Positions 31,191 through 44,547 of a stretch of DNA of 64,000 bases are shown here, piece by piece. Source of the DNA: Heloderma charlesbogerti (lineage: Eukaryota > Chordata > Lepidosauria > Squamata > Helodermatidae); assembly GCA_026122225.1 (NCBI GenBank), contig JANEZZ010000520.1, positions 1,488,001 through 1,552,000 on the forward strand, in the 5' to 3' direction. A program made the position numbers and the translations under genes. The notes below the pieces were generated by a model. That model worked only from the letters and a program-made list of their open reading frames with translations. It searched no databases and had not been told where the DNA came from. Positions within the stretch are counted from its first letter, which is position 1; every line of letters begins with the position of its first letter.

Positions 31191-34100
31191 TCTGCAAGTG
31201 TATTTAGATATATAACCCAGGATGAACTGACCACTTTCCATCTTAAAAAAGAAAAAGAAAGGATGGTTGCAAAACATCCCTCCAAAACAGAGGCTAGTTT
31301 GTTTTGCAAGGTGGGAGTCAGTGAAGTGAAGTTCAAATGCCAAAACCTCAAACCACATAAAAGCAAAGAGAGCAGGTGAACACCATACAGAAAGGGCATG
31401 ATACACTTTTCTGCTTCACTGTTCTGAGAGCATATTCCACCAATATGTTAATTCTGTCATGTAAAATCTCAAGGGTTTTTTTTTCGAACTTTACAGAAGG
31501 CCTCTGTTGCTTGTTAACTTAAAAGATTCTCTTCTGTACTGAATCAGGAAGACCTTCCACTGAACTGGCACAATTATACACCTGGTGCTTGGTGGTTTGG
31601 GTCTCACAGATGGTCATCTCCTGTGAGTTGGCAAAGGAAAGAAACCATGGTGTACTTTTAACCTTGAGAAGACTCAGGCTTTGCTCCTTCCTGCATGGCC
31701 AATTTCTTAATCCTCAGCCTGCCCTGATTTTCAAGTTAAAAAAATAAAATAAATAAATTATAAGGCAATACAAAACCAACATCTTTAAAATGTTTTAAAG
31801 AGCTACATGCATTGCACTGACAACGCTGAACATGAAAATTAAATATTCCTGAAAGGACCTCTGAGGAACACTGATCAAAAGGTCAACATAACATTTAACC
31901 TCCATCAAAGCCAAATTTTCCCAGGCTTTAGGTATAAATGATAACCTGCTTCTCCTCAGAGTGTTGGGAAATGTAAAAGACAAATGCCAGCAGCAGAATT
32001 GCCATGAATTGTAAAACCTGGGCACTTTTATCAAGCCAAGAAAAACTGCAGTTGGACTAGTTAGGATGAGACACTGAACAAAGAACCACGGGAAGTTAGC
32101 ATCTTGATGTCCTCAGGAATATTTTCTCATAGCATGCATGCGCTTCTTTTTTAGAACTTTCCACCCTCTTTTTTTTTTTTTAATTGTTTGTTCCCTCATG
32201 AAAACACAGCAACTTTCCGTTGTGCAGTATGTGCTAGCAAATTAAAATAATCCCAAAACCTCACAGAGTCAGCAGCACAAAAGCTCTGGGCAACTAACCT
32301 GCTTTCTTTTGGTGCTTCTTGGGACTGGGTCTAAAAGGATTTTTATTTGTTTCTGCTGCTGTTTTACAAAGAACTTAGCTCCTTCCACTAGTAAACTGTC
32401 AAAAACAAATTTACAATTACCAGCTAGGAGAAAGAAAAATTAATTCCAGCAAGTAGACCTGGGGCTCACAGTAAAACATTCATGTATCCAGAAGCAGCAG
32501 AAATTGAGCACAGTTAATCTTGTAAACAGAGAGAAGTGGTGTTTTGCTGGCCATTTCCTACAGACTGTCCAGGACTGTGGCGCTACTAGTACTGTTAGTG
32601 GAACTGCAAGCATAATCTCTGCTAAGTTAAATAAAAGACAGGGATATTTATTTGGGAAACTATGATGCTCAGCATCTAATATCATGGAGTACAACTCACA
32701 TGACAGTAGGTTGGCATTACTGCAGTAGAAATTAATGGGAAATGGTACAAACAAATAAATTCCTTTTAACATAAGTGTCTGGCAAGAGAGAGTGAGAGCA
32801 CATGAACTAATTGACCTTTTGCAACAGAGCTTTAAGAGTTACTGCTACAGAAAAGGGAGAGAAAGCTACTCTCGTTCATGGCTGTCAAACATAAAGAGAG
32901 GCAGCATCTTTGGGGTCGCCAATGGTACCACCACACAAATGACCAAAGGAGCTCCAGAGATAGGAAATGATGCCCTTAGTAAAGCAAAGGGGCTGACTTA
33001 CCAATGGCTGCTACTGTTTGCCAAAGCACCAGCCTTTCCTCTACTCTGCTTATATTAGCAACTGAGGCAGATCTCAAAGAGCGAGGAGGAAGAGTAATCT
33101 GCAATTTCTTGGCTCTTGCAGCCAAGAGGAAAGGGTGTGGAATGTGCAGAAGTGGCTTTGAGTCAGTGGAAAGAGACAATAGTTGATAGAAGAAGACATG
33201 GAAGACAGGGCTATTCAGGCTGGCAGGATAAGGGCAGCTCCTTTGGCATGTGAGAAAATTTGGAGAGCAAGCCAAGGCACATGGGAAGGAACTTACATGA
33301 TGGAGAGTCGGTAGCTGTGGGCAAAGTTCAGGCTAGTAATTGCGAATCAGCATTAGTGTTGGTGATGTGATTTTGGTAGACAAGATATGGAAGGGTGGCT
33401 CATGGGGGCTGGATGGCAAGGGATATTTTACTAACCAGTGGTCCTACTACTGGCCCCCTCCCATCAAAACTGCTGATTTTTGAGGGGTGAAAAATCGTCA
33501 GTGCACCCTCTGTACATCTGCAGGCTACGACATATGGTCCTCCAAGACATTTGAGTTTTATGTCCTGCTCTAGAGATTGAGTTAGAATAGCAGTCAATGA
33601 TCCCCTATTAAAAAAAAAAATAACAGTCACCCACTCCAAATATATATGCACTAGATGTGCAGAGAGCTGGAAAGAGTTTCAAATTCCCGTATTCCATTTT
33701 TATTCATCCCACGGTTCCTGGGATTTTTCTAGCCTTGCTTTAGTAATTTGCCTTTATTTGTTATTCTTGATCCCCCCACCCCGGAGATAAATTCATTGCT
33801 GTTTCATAATTATACCTGCACTGAACAATGCACCCGTTGGAAATGTTATATGGAAGAATATTAAAAACAGTATATCATACAAAGTGTAATTAATTCAGCA
33901 ATTATAGCTAACCAATACAGTAGTCTTCAAGGCATTAATGGAAGAGATCAAAAGGGGAAGGAAAAGAAAAATTAGAATGGCAAAATGGAAAGAAAGGAAG
34001 ACAAAGAGAGTGACAGAAAGTGAGGAAAATTAGAAGGAAGAACGATAAAAGTTCTCAAAATGTCGATGTTGATTTAAATAAGCTATTCGGCATTAGCGAT

Positions 34101-34379
34101 ATAACATTCAAGGAAGAACAATATGCAACTCTCCAACATCTACCAAATTTGGCTTCTACTGGTTTTGCATCAAGTACATTTTCTAAAATTAAAATGGAGT
34201 TGTATTTAGTGAAGCAACACCATTCCCTAACCCCATTAGAGGCTTGACCAAGTCTGAGACAGATATAAAATGCCTTTATAGAGAGATATTAACAATGTCT
34301 TGATGAGTTGACCATGTCAAGATAGATATCCAAGAATTAAGAATTAAGAATTCTTAAGAATTAACTGCACCACCCCCAG
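31191..34379. other. Unassigned intergenic DNA
   Basis: AT-rich with T-runs near 31,478 and 32,169 and an A-run near 33,609. A frame at 34,020-34,247 has no recognisable domain. 34,331-34,366 is a run of overlapping gaattaagaattcttaag units that could fold on itself. No gene is called. Confidence 0.35.
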
Positions 34380-34902
34380 TCTTAAAGGGACTGCCAAAAT
34401 TGTTAGCAGGATATCTATCTTTAAAGCTTTATCCAGGCTTGAATGTCAACTTAAAAGCCTTAAACAGTTGGGGACCAAGTTATTTGAAGGACCGCCTACA
34501 CCCATATCAGCCTGCCCACACTTTAAGATCAGAAAGACAGGCCCTTCTCATTTGCCCACCCGTGAGAGCCGTCAGGTAGATGAACTCACGTGAGAGGGCC
34601 TTCTCTGCAGTGGCCCCACATCTTGGAACAAGCTGCCATCATGCTCCGTCATTGCAGACTTTTAAGAAGGCCTTGAAACATTATTTTACCTTGGCCTTCT
34701 ATTGATATGACTGCTGCTGCTGTTGCTGCTGCTGTTAACATAATTGTTTTATTGTTGGCTTTTATTGTTGTTTTTATGTTTTTATCAGTTTTAATATTTT
34801 AACTGTTTTTATGTATTTTATTGTTGTAAGGCACCTTGGGAGGGCTTCTGCCCTGAAAGGCAGCCATGAAATAGTATAAATAAACAAACAAACAAACAAA
34901 CT
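34380..34902 (+). repeat. LINE 3' end (L2-type), decayed ORF2 C-terminus
   Basis: Broken translation gives LKSLKQLGTKLFEG and FSAV-like ... PTSWNKLPS, matching the order LNGLGP ... APRLWN of the better-preserved copy at 35,335. The 3' untranslated region has a (CTG)n patch, the closing gcaccttgggagggcttctg and an (AACA)n tail. The enzyme frame has several stops. Confidence 0.65.
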
Positions 34903-35324
34903 TCAGGCCATTGCAATGTCTACTTCAGGGAACAAAAATGTATCTTCCCCTTATGTACCTGCATGAGATGTGAACCAAAAGTGCCAGAGCACCAATGAAT
35001 CGGCCACGGGGATACTGCGAAAATGGCATCACCTTGGTGAGTTCTCCACCCTGCTGCCACCCCTGCTGTAACATTCGGAAGTATCTTCATAACAATGATC
35101 ATGTTAAATAAATCTACATGTGTACACACACACACACACACACACACACTTCAAATTCCTAGCAACCTCTACTTAAGACTCTTCTCAGGAAGCCTGCCAG
35201 TACCCCACATGGTGAGTACTTCAAATTGTCTTGCTGGGGATGAGGGGTAAGAATTAATCACAGGACCACAGTTTTCAGCAGCATCTCCAAAGCTGCTATA
35301 ATATATTGTCTAGTAATTTAAACA
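34903..35324. other. Intergenic with (AC)n microsatellite at 35,124-35,149
   Basis: About 13 AC units. No other feature seen between the two LINE fragments. Confidence 0.6.
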
Positions 35325-35862
35325 GCATCATATTATGCCAGTATTTTTCTATCTGCACTGGCTACCAGTCCATTTCCAAGCCCGATTCAAAGTACAGATA
35401 TTAACATTCAAAGCCCTAAATGGCTTGTGCCCATGTCTCTTCCCATATACCTGCCCGGACCCTAAAATGAACATTAGTGGTCCTTCTCCAGGAGCCACAC
35501 CAAAGGGAAGGAGGTTGGTGGATACTAAGAGGGCCTTTTCTGTTGTGGCACCCCGGTTGTGGAATGAGTTTCCCAGAGAGGCTCACCTGGCACCTACATT
35601 GTGCTCTTTCCAGTACCAGATGAAGACCTTATTTACCCAGGCATTTTAGTTTTTCAGTTTCTGTTTTAAATCTGTTACTGTATTTTACATCTTTGCATTG
35701 CTGCTAGGTTTTATTTTGGTTTTTATTTTTATTTTATACTGTAGTTTTAAACTTTAAAACTGCACCTTATATTGTGTTTTATGGTTTTAATTGTTGTGAG
35801 CTGCCCAGAGATCTTCAGCTATTGGGCAGTATAGAAATGTAATAAATAAATAAATTTGCAGA
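35325..35862 (+). repeat. L2-type LINE 3' end with readable ORF2 C-terminus
   Basis: Positions 35,335-35,649 read open for 104 codons: LHWLPVHFQARFKVQILTF, KALNGLCP, a Pro/Ser-rich linker, then RAFSVVAPRLWNEFPREAHL and FQYQMKTLF. This is the conserved C-terminal segment after the reverse transcriptase in L2-type LINEs. The 3' end has gctgcccagagatcttcagc, gctattgggcagtatagaa and a (TAAA)n tail. 5'-truncated, so inactive, yet the C-terminal frame is unbroken, which suggests it is younger than its neighbour. Confidence 0.75.
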
Positions 35863-35902
35863 TAGTGTACGACATACACAAGGTTGTTATTATGGACAAC
35901 GT

Positions 35903-35959
35903 GTTGCATTCTCTAACATGTAACAGAATGCAACAATTTCATGTTTACCATGAAATTGT
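35903..35959. repeat. Two abutting perfect hairpins
   Basis: gttgcattct pairs with agaatgcaac (12-base loop). The next stem, caatttcatg with catgaaattg (5-base loop), starts on the last base of the first. Both stems have no mismatch. Origin unknown. Confidence 0.7.
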
Positions 35960-36207
35960 TTACCAACTCTCTTGACACCAATAATTTTCCTGTTTTTCAA
36001 GAGCACCAACTAATCATGTCAAGATTTCATACCTCATGTATAAATGGATTTCATATATTATTTATTTATACATTGATATAAATAGCTGTTTCTTATTCAA
36101 ATACAAAATATCACAGAAAATGTTAATAGCAGCACAGACATCTATCACCTATCCCTAGAAAAAGAGGCTTTTTCTCTAATGAACTAATGTCACTGGGTTT
36201 GGGGACC
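35960..36207. other. No feature seen
   Basis: AT-rich DNA. Confidence 0.4.
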
Positions 36208-36210
36208 TTG

Positions 36211-36236
36211 CAACAACAACAACAACAACAACAACA
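36211..36236 (+). repeat. (CAA)n microsatellite, LINE tail in reverse
   Basis: Nearly nine CAA units. Together with the next feature it is probably the oligo tail of a reverse-oriented LINE. Confidence 0.8.
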
Positions 36237-36239
36237 GTA

Positions 36240-36365
36240 ATAATTTTCATTTCTATACTGGCCAACAGCCAAAGCTCTTGGGGCAGTTCACAACAATTCA
36301 CAAAATAATAAAATACAGCATAAAATTTCAATATACAAAATTTAAAACAATTTAAACAGCTAAAA
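36240..36365 (-). repeat. LINE 3' tail, reverse orientation
   Basis: The minus strand reads ttgtgaactgccccaagagc, then tttggctgttggccagtata and gaaatgaaaattatt, matching the tail seen at 26,797 and 35,800. Only the 3' end remains. Confidence 0.6.
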
Positions 36366-36386
36366 ACAATTTCAACACATGTTTAA

Positions 36387-36511
36387 GCACTCAGTCCTAT
36401 GTATGCTCAAACAGAAAGCCATCCTACAACTACCAACATTACCCTGCCAGCATGGGGAATGTTGGAAGTTGTAGGACTTTTTTCTGTCTCAATATGCATA
36501 GGATTGCTCCC
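36387..36511. repeat. Foldback MITE (gggcacaatcctatgca family), complete
   Basis: Diverged copy: cactcagtcctatgtatgct ... aatatgcataggattgctcc. It is preceded by TTAA (offset by one base) and followed by TAA. Inner arms catcctacaact and agttgtaggac pair. Confidence 0.7.
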
Positions 36512-37825
36512 TAAATTGACTAATGTCATTTGTCTTAAAGGCTGACAGCAAGATAATGAGTTTATACAAAACTGGGTTTTATTTACTGCTTACTGGAATG
36601 ACAAATTCAAGAACAAGGTAAATCCTTTCACATTAACTTCTTTGTTGTAACAATTTGTCGTGGATATTAGAGAAAAATATGGCTTTAATTCAGGCTCCCC
36701 CCCCCCCGTTGCTTGATTGATTCCATCCCAGAAGCCTTGCTTGTTACATCCTCACTCTAGCACAACCTGTTTTTCCTAGATATCTAGTCCACTATTCAAT
36801 GTTGCAATCTAACCAACAATATTTTTCCCTTCTGACCTTAAGGGAGCAATCCTAGGGCCACTAGACACTGTCATAGGATATGCTCATTTCTGGGAACTGA
36901 CCCAGAAATGCGCTCCGAGGTCAGTTCCCACACGCACACACATGCAATTTGGGGACATTTTTCACCATGCATTTTCACCAAAAGTGCATTGGGTCATTTG
37001 ATTTTCTAAAATAGTGGGTACTTCTTCAAGAGTTACCAACATAAAAAAAAAACTTTTGTCTGAAGGAGAGAGAAACCAGATTTCTAATATGAAACACAAC
37101 TGACATGCTGATGGGGAGGAGAAGAGTCAACTGCAAGCAGCCTGTAATTATGTAGTATTTCCATGTGTGTCATTCATGACCGAGTAATCTCATATTCTAC
37201 TTACAGCTCCTTCTTTCCTCTCTGTTTTCCTTTCTTGTGGACAAATTACAATTCCTTTATGTTGGATTACTTCGAACCATGCAATATTTTCTGCTAAAAT
37301 TAAGCAATAAAGTGCCAGCACTGTGACATTTATAGAGAGACATAAACACAATACAGACACACCACATGGCCATTATCCAGCCTGTTGGGTTTGATCAGTG
37401 AAATATTTTCTCCCTGACTTCCCTCCAGTGCCTCATTTCTAAAAAGAAAATAGCCAGGGCTCAGGTATGCATAGAAGCCACACTGCCTGAGCTTGGAACC
37501 CAGCTTTCCCCAATTCAAAGGCTATACACATGGCCAAAGGTCTTCCCTTCTTTATTGAAACTTCAGTGTTCTACAGCTGAGCCCTAGGCACGGGAACCTT
37601 GTTCCAGGACAACCTGAGTTTAAATCCTACTTTCTCCAGACCCTGCACTTCCAACTCCTGTCCCTCAACTCTGAGCTTCTTCCAACTCAAGAGTATTATT
37701 TACCAGCTGGTATCATTTATCTATTTGTAAGAGAGCTGTGTGCAAGTGGCCTCCTGAAATTATTCACCCTATTTGTGGGTAGAGAAATTTGGGGATGGGG
37801 GACAATTTCATGGAATTTCTCCATG
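36512..37825. other. Unassigned intergenic DNA
   Basis: No supported feature. A short palindromic stretch at 36,889-36,930 (atttctgggaactgac and gtcagttccca) is noted; it may be part of an old foldback. Confidence 0.35.
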
Positions 37826-39100
37826 GCCGGATCTACATGGGGCTTTTACATCAGTCCTGCTGCACCCCAAAATTGATAGAGTCAGATGATGCATGCCTTT
37901 CTCTGTAGCCAGCGTGCTGCTCTAACATCTGGTGTTTCTGAAACTGCTTTTCTGATGGATTATCTTGTTGCAGTGCTTTCACGGTGCTTCTGGGGTCTGT
38001 GTGAGCTGAACTGCCCTTGCTGCAGGCTGCTGGTGCAGCGCTGATTGGTGGAAGGGGAAGTGGCATGGGGTGGGCATGAGGAGAGCAGAAGTAACTTCAG
38101 AGTGCACTTTGCCAAGTACAGGAGCAGAGGGTTTGGGAGAATTCCTCTGCCTGTTTTATAATATTCATTGAGCATGGGAGTGGGGAGGGGGAGCGGTGGA
38201 GAGCAAGCCTCAAGCCTGCCATTTTAAAACTACGCATCCCTACTTGGAAGTAACTCATCCTCTTTTGCGGTTCACAGCCCAAGGAGTGGGGGAAGAATGG
38301 CAGAGAGCAAGCCTCAAACAGCAGGAGAGGGAAGGAATGGAAGGAGTTAACCATCTGCTTCTCCCTACTGGTGGTGGTGGTGGAAATAGGCATCTCTGTA
38401 TCTGCACACCTTCGAATACGAATGGTGCCAGTTCTCTACTTTCTCATTTTTTATTTCTTTGCCTCAAGGAACAACTAGCTGGCATCAATAACCATGTCTA
38501 CTCAGAAGTAAATCACATTTTTTTCAATGAGGCTTGCTCCTGGGAAAGTCAGCAGGTTGCTTTTGGGTTCTCTTTGTGTGTGTGTGTGTGTGTATAAAAA
38601 CTCCACGCAGCATCGTCATTTTACACTCATTCCTGGAATGTCCTCCCCCTCCACCCTTTCCTAATTCTCAGGTACACAGAGCTTTATTGATTTTAAGAGC
38701 TGATGGCCCCCAAATGACTCTTAATCTCGCCATCATCATCATCATCATCACTGCTGCTGCTGCTGCTCAGTCATTCACAATATTACTTTTCCAGAGGAGC
38801 GTTGTTTCACACTTAGGGGGTGACACCGCCTCTGGAGGGAAAGAGAGGAGTGGGAGAATGTTTCCGTGTCTAGTCAGAAGTAACTCCTTCACTGCAGCAA
38901 GCGAGGGGGGGAAAGCCTGTTGATTCAAAGCTGCATGGGGGGGGTGGAGCTGAGGGCTAAAAAATGGAGATGTGCAGGTACGCAGAGCTTTATTGATTCT
39001 GAGCTGATGGTTCGAATGTGCACATACATACGGCCTTGTATAGTCTCCCCCACAATGCAGGTGTGAGGGGGGCAGGGTTGTGTCGAGCTCCAGGGAAGAG
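37826..39100 (+). repeat. Composite dispersed repeat, copy 2, with internal tandem units
   Basis: 37,830-38,090 aligns with 27,210-27,470 (shared agagtcagatgatgc-like, tctgtgtgagctgaactg-like and gcagcgctgattgg-like blocks). Downstream, caggtacacagagctttatt (38,671) recurs as caggtacgcagagctttatt (38,975), and gagcaagcctcaa occurs at about 38,202 and 38,303. The tract 38,731-38,766 is (CAT)n then (CTG)n. Coding-like frames here are repeat artefacts. Confidence 0.55.
38574..38593 (+). repeat. (TG)n microsatellite
   Basis: About ten TG units inside the composite repeat. Confidence 0.9.
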
Positions 39101-39973
39101 GTGGAGCTAGTGCTCTGCCAAAATCTGTCCTCCAATTTCCTGAAAGTTTTCTTCCCCCATGAAAGTGGCTTCCATTGTTCTGCCTCATTTTCAGGGTGTT
39201 TTCTAATGTATTTTTGTGGTGTTTTTGAGCTCACCTAATCACTGCAAGGCAGCCAAGGGTGCTGTGCATGCGTCTTCTTTCTATTACACATCTCTCCATT
39301 GCTCCGCAGCTTCCCAAGCTGCCCACGCTTCCTGATCTGAAAAAGCCTTATGGGAGCAATTACTTCATGATGTCTTCCCCTGGGCTTTAATTGAAGTGTG
39401 GGAAGCTGAGGAGGTCACAGGCTGCTGAAGAGATGAGTGTACGATGAAAAACAGGACACTTTCCCACACTCCTCAGCCACCTTACAGGTAAGTTAAGCAA
39501 AAGAACCCTGAACTCAACCCATGAGAATTTCTCCGAAATGTCCTTCACCTTTGAATTTCTTTTGAAAATGACTTCTTTTCTATCAAATTGAATGAGAATC
39601 GTCAGGGGAAAAATGGAGGAGAACTTTTTAGCACAGCACTAATTTGTAACTTCCCTTCTGTGCATGTGGATATGGAAGATGAGGAACTGGGGGTGGGGGG
39701 AGCAGGGTCAGCAGGGCATATCTATGCACAACAGTGATGCTCCAGCCTCACTGCAAAATAACATGGAGCCAGACTGCCTGCCTCACAAGATTCCTGCACA
39801 AGATTCCCCAAATGAAGCAGGCCTGCTACTTGTTTCCCTTTCACCCCAGCAGAAGGCTCTGCATTGAGTACAGGGCTGGAAATGTGTAGTGTGTGTGTGT
39901 TTTACTTTGCTGTTCAATCATAAATCCATTGTGAGGACTAGATTGCTTTGGACTCAGGGGATGAATGTGACCA
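39101..39973. other. No feature seen
   Basis: Mixed composition, with a T-rich stretch and a short GT run at 39,886-39,900. No gene recognised. Confidence 0.35.
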
Positions 39974-40157
39974 GATGGGCTTTAGCTCAGTGGCAGAGCA
40001 CATGCCGAAGGTCCCAGGTTCAGTCCCAGGTGTCTCCAGTTAAGAGCTGGAAAAACTCCTACCTAAAACCCTGGACAGCCACTGCCAGTCAGTGTCAACA
40101 ATACTGGGCTAGATGGACCAAGGGTCTGACTCAGTACTAGGCAGCTTCCTATGTTCC
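39974..40157 (+). repeat. tRNA-derived SINE, full length
   Basis: tRNA-like head tttagctcagtggcagagca, B box ggttcagtccc at about 40,018, then a body with ccctggacagccactgccag, ggaccaagggtctgactcag and a 3' end ggcagcttcctatgttcc. Both flanks carry tgacc, a likely 5-bp part of the target duplication. This is the reference copy for the partial SINEs at 1, 6,358 and 14,320. Confidence 0.85.
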
Positions 40158-43100
40158 TTATGACCTGAGATCAGGACAAAGCCCCTTGATGGTTGTGGGG
40201 CTAAAGGAGAATGAAGCGAGTTCATCCCCACATTGTGGCTCCAAACCCATTGCAAGAGGCAGGCCAGGGGAATCTCAGAATGCTAACCACTGCATCCTAA
40301 GAACTAACTCTCTCTCTCTCTCTCTCTCTCTCTGGCCTCTCTCCCACCTATGTGCTGATCCCCACTGGCACAAAATTATTCTGCTGCTCCTTTGTTTAGC
40401 ATTACACAGAATGATGTGCTTAACATGCCAGTCCATGCTGCAGCCATCCACACCTGCAGCTGGAGTGTGCACCTGCTTTCTGGGAGCAAATGCCCTTGCT
40501 TGCTTGTTTGCTTGCTTCATTGATGGCCAGCTTGCTTGCTAGGGAATGTGTGTTCTTCCCTCTGTGAGGCAGGCTGGCTATTTTCGGTTTCATGCCAACC
40601 GTTAAAAAAAAAAAAATCACTTCCATTTGCTGGTGTAATTATAGAGAAGGCAAAGGTTAATCTCACACCTGTCTCAAGGTCTCAAGATTTTTGGCCTGAC
40701 AGAAATGAATGTTGCAGCAGGTGCGTCTCACTCAAGTGAAAATCAAAACAGCAGCAGAGCAGATAATAATGGTTGGACAAGGACTGCTCGCCATCAGCCT
40801 AATGGCACTATAGGCTGGTGCTCAGGGAGTGCATGGTGCACAGCTGGATATGCTCCCTCTCACATGTTAGCATTAGACTGTACCCACCCAGAGGAAGGAG
40901 AAGTGAAAAATTATGATGTGCTCTTAAGAGCACTGGGGGTGATAAAACCTGGCTTTTTGGCTCCCCCTTGATGGCTCAATCCTCCAGACTTTAATGGTGC
41001 AATGGAATCAAAGCACTACATGCCAGAGAAAGCAACCCGGTCTTATCATTAACGGAATATGAAATGAAAACAAAGGAAGGTCTTTTTGAGGAATGATCCA
41101 TACAGCAGCGTGTGTGAAAGTGAGACTCTGAAGGCTTATGTTACACCCCTTGTGTTACCAAAGCACATCTATTTAACTTGCTACACTTTAGTTATCTACC
41201 TGAAGGACACAGTTAGTAATATTCTTCCTACTTTAATGCTAATTTCACATGACATAAGCCTTTACAATATTTCACATAGAGCCGTATGTGGGAATTCTTA
41301 GATTCAACAAACGTAAACACAATATGCTTGTGGGGAAGACTAGCACAGTAACACCCAGTGCCAGGACCAAGGATGACACTCTGCGGGGATAGGGAGGAGC
41401 AGCCCATCCGCAGCATTCAGCACTGATGCACGTTACCTGAGTGACAGCTCTTCCATCCAGACCTCTCCAACCTCTTTGCACAGCAGGTCAGTTTTTTTAA
41501 TTTCTGGAAGCCAGATTTTGTGTCGAGCATGCAGGCTTAGAAAAAAAGTGAACATTTCAAAGTCTCCAAAGCTCAAGTCTCATCCCATAATACTCAAGAA
41601 AAGCAATATTCTGTGAACATTTTGCATGCAATACATCTTCTACGGCAAACTGGAACGGGGTAGCAAATAACAGTTAAAACAGCTTTCTATGTAGAAAGTA
41701 GGCTTACCTTAATTATCTCAGGGTTGCTGCCCTGGGGTATTATTTTGGAACCTTATTTGCAATGATCTTATTTCTAAATATAATGTTGTTACTGCTCTGC
41801 AGCAGTTCAATTAGATATTCTCTGCATGGAGTTTCAGGATGTGTTTGTTCAGAAATCTCCTATATATAGGCAGTACAACATCATAAGAGATCAACACAAT
41901 TATTCATACTAAGGAAGCTTTATTCTTTTCCATGGAGGTGCCTGTCAGTGAGCAGGGAAAGGGAGAGACAGGAGTGTTTGTTTAGATATATACAGGGAGG
42001 GGCACACGCGCGCACACACACACACACACGTGCACACACTCGCACATGTTATAAGATGTTCCTGAAACGCTTATAGCATAGTATTTACATTTGCCTTGAA
42101 CCTTAATATTTAAGCATATAAAAACCAGAAATCCAGAGTGACAGCTCTGTGACCTGATTCCAAGTTCTACAGACCTCAATTCCTCATGGAGCCAGCCCTG
42201 TTGCCAAAACTGTAAAGTCAGCACAGTAGTGGAAAGCACTGCAATGACAAGATGACTGAATGGTCCAATGGGTGAAGAACTCCTTACCAATCTGGAAGCA
42301 TCCCTGCTGCATCAGAGTTCCACATCCAAAGCAACTTGCCATGGCAGAAGAAATGGGCTTCTTCACTTCAGCAGAAATGCTGCAAGAGAATCTGTAGCAT
42401 TGTCACAGGGGTCTTCTAAGCAGCTTGAAGAGAGTGCCATAGCTTTGTAGGAATATACTGAGTTTGTATATTCATTTTTTTTGCACTTAGGTAGCAAGCT
42501 TTCCCTGAGGATTTTGGAGTGCCTCACAGAAGAAAAATGTGCACAAGGTTAGAAAATGGCAGCACAGAAGGTATTCACCCATTTTATGGACCAAAAAAAA
42601 AATTGAAAAAAAGGGAATCTGTTCTAAAGTGAAAGTTGAGCAAGCTAAAAACCAGATCTAGGGAACAGACCTTTTAGTTCTGGAGTCATCATATGCCCTT
42701 CAATCAATAACTGTAGTTGATCCAGCTCAGGTTTTAGATGTGCTGCATCTTTTTTGGACTTCTCAAGGATTAACAGTATCAGGTCTGAGAAATAGGCCAG
42801 CTTGTCCAGTGACCGTGCATATTAATATAAACACAACTGGGACCAGTTCACAAGGTCATTTTTGCTGCCAATTCCCCTCCATACACAGACACAATTATGC
42901 ACACATCCAGGATTGCCCTACCATGAGAGGAAGGGATCGTCTGCGGGAGGAAAGATTCTGCTTGTGCAAGGTCCCTCTGATATTGGGGATCCCCTCTCAC
43001 CATAGCACACTGCATTCAGCAGAGTCTCCTGACTTTCTGTGTAACATTTTTAGGGGGCTGGAGGGCTGCCCTGGGAAGCAGGTGGCAGGGAGTTCCATTT

Positions 43101-44547
43101 CGGACTGTGTAGCTGATCCAACATAAATCTGGATCAAAGACATCCACAATAATGGGGAGAACTGTTGCATGAACTGGTGGTAGATGAGTACACTATGCAG
43201 CTATTTCTGCAACTGAAGCAATGCTTTTTGGACATGCCATGTAACAACTGCAGAAACTGCTGCCAAGCTGAGCCATGTTCTTCTCCTTCACACAGTCATT
43301 ATCTTCACACAATAGCATACTTCGGGAAGGCAGAGGGAGAGGAAAAAAAACAGCCCCAAACATAAAGTACTCCACTGTGGTTGCAGTTCCATGCTTTAGC
43401 CCAATCTGATCAGCGCTGGGAAAAGTGAATCATTTGGCTCTACCTTGAAAGTGCTCCATGGACAGTCTTCCATTCAGAGAGCTCACAGTAAAAGCACAAG
43501 ACTTTCAAAACCTCAAATTTTGATTTGCAATTCTTAAACAGTAAATGGGACCGTCCTCCTGTTTTCACATAATGCTAGAACTAGAGAGCCTTATCCCAGA
43601 CACTATGAAAGAAGTGGGACAGATTTAAAAACAAAAAGATGTTAACAGTGCAATCCATTCCCATCATATCTGGTGTTCGGGTGCAGTGTAATGCTGCATC
43701 ATATACCATAAACAGATTAAAAAAAAATAACTACAGAAATCCATGAATACCCAGAAGCTGAAAGCAAGATGGACAGAGGATAAATCTCATTGCTTAGAAT
43801 ATCTTCAAACTTAAGCCTGCCAGAAGCTTGAAGTGAACTATACAGGACAATGTGCTACTTCCTCTCCAGCATATGGAATTGGCTTCTGTCCGGAGAAGGA
43901 TTCTGGGCTGGAAGGAGCACTGAGCTGGCCATCTATAACAGCAGACAAATCAGCATAATGTGCAGATGGCTCCTTGGCTCTCTTATTATTTCCTCATATG
44001 ATTGGTTGGCACTGCTTCTGGAGATCAAGAGTCTGATCCTGCATCCGTTAAAGTAACTGGAGGATGCCTGATAAATTTTAGGATTGAGCCTTCATTCAAT
44101 GGCAGCCACGCGATTGTTGGATAGCTCTCCTCCGCTCCAAAATACCCCTCAGAATAGAGATTTTGCTTTGCTTACAATTATGAAAACCAACTTCATGGAA
44201 AGAAGTTTCTTTCCAACATGGAATGTAATAGCAGCTTTGACTTCAAAAAAATAATAATCAGAAATCTGCTTGGTATTTTATGTCCGGCCTCCAACGTAAA
44301 ATACTTTATTACTTCCCTGAGCATACAGCAAAGTAGCTATCGGACTACATCAGAAAGGAAACAACAGGCAGCAATTTAATTAAGTGGCAACTGAAGAATT
44401 AGAGATAGGGCTTATTAATGTGGAAAGAAGATCTCTTGTTTGAGATTGCTTCTCCAGGAAAACATGGTAATTAGCATTTGGAGGGGAGGCTAGAGGAGAT
44501 AAACAATGGAAACTTCCATATGTAAACATTGTTTTACCATTTATAAC
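40158..44547. other. Long unassigned intergenic stretch
   Basis: Holds a (CT)n tract at 40,309-40,333, a (CTTG)-rich patch near 40,495-40,540 and a CA/CG tract at 42,007-42,040. No gene, RNA or well-defined transposon was recognised. 44,270-44,420 is repeat-free AT-rich DNA with ATTTAATTAAG, a candidate conserved element. Confidence 0.35.

Noticed and set aside
34020..34247. Possible small exon (75-codon frame)
   Set aside because: No domain, no clear splice sites, and AT-rich neutral codon use.
39974..40050. Possible tRNA gene (A- and B-box-like sequences)
   Set aside because: The tRNA-like part continues into a SINE body repeated elsewhere, and no cloverleaf with matching acceptor stem was found.
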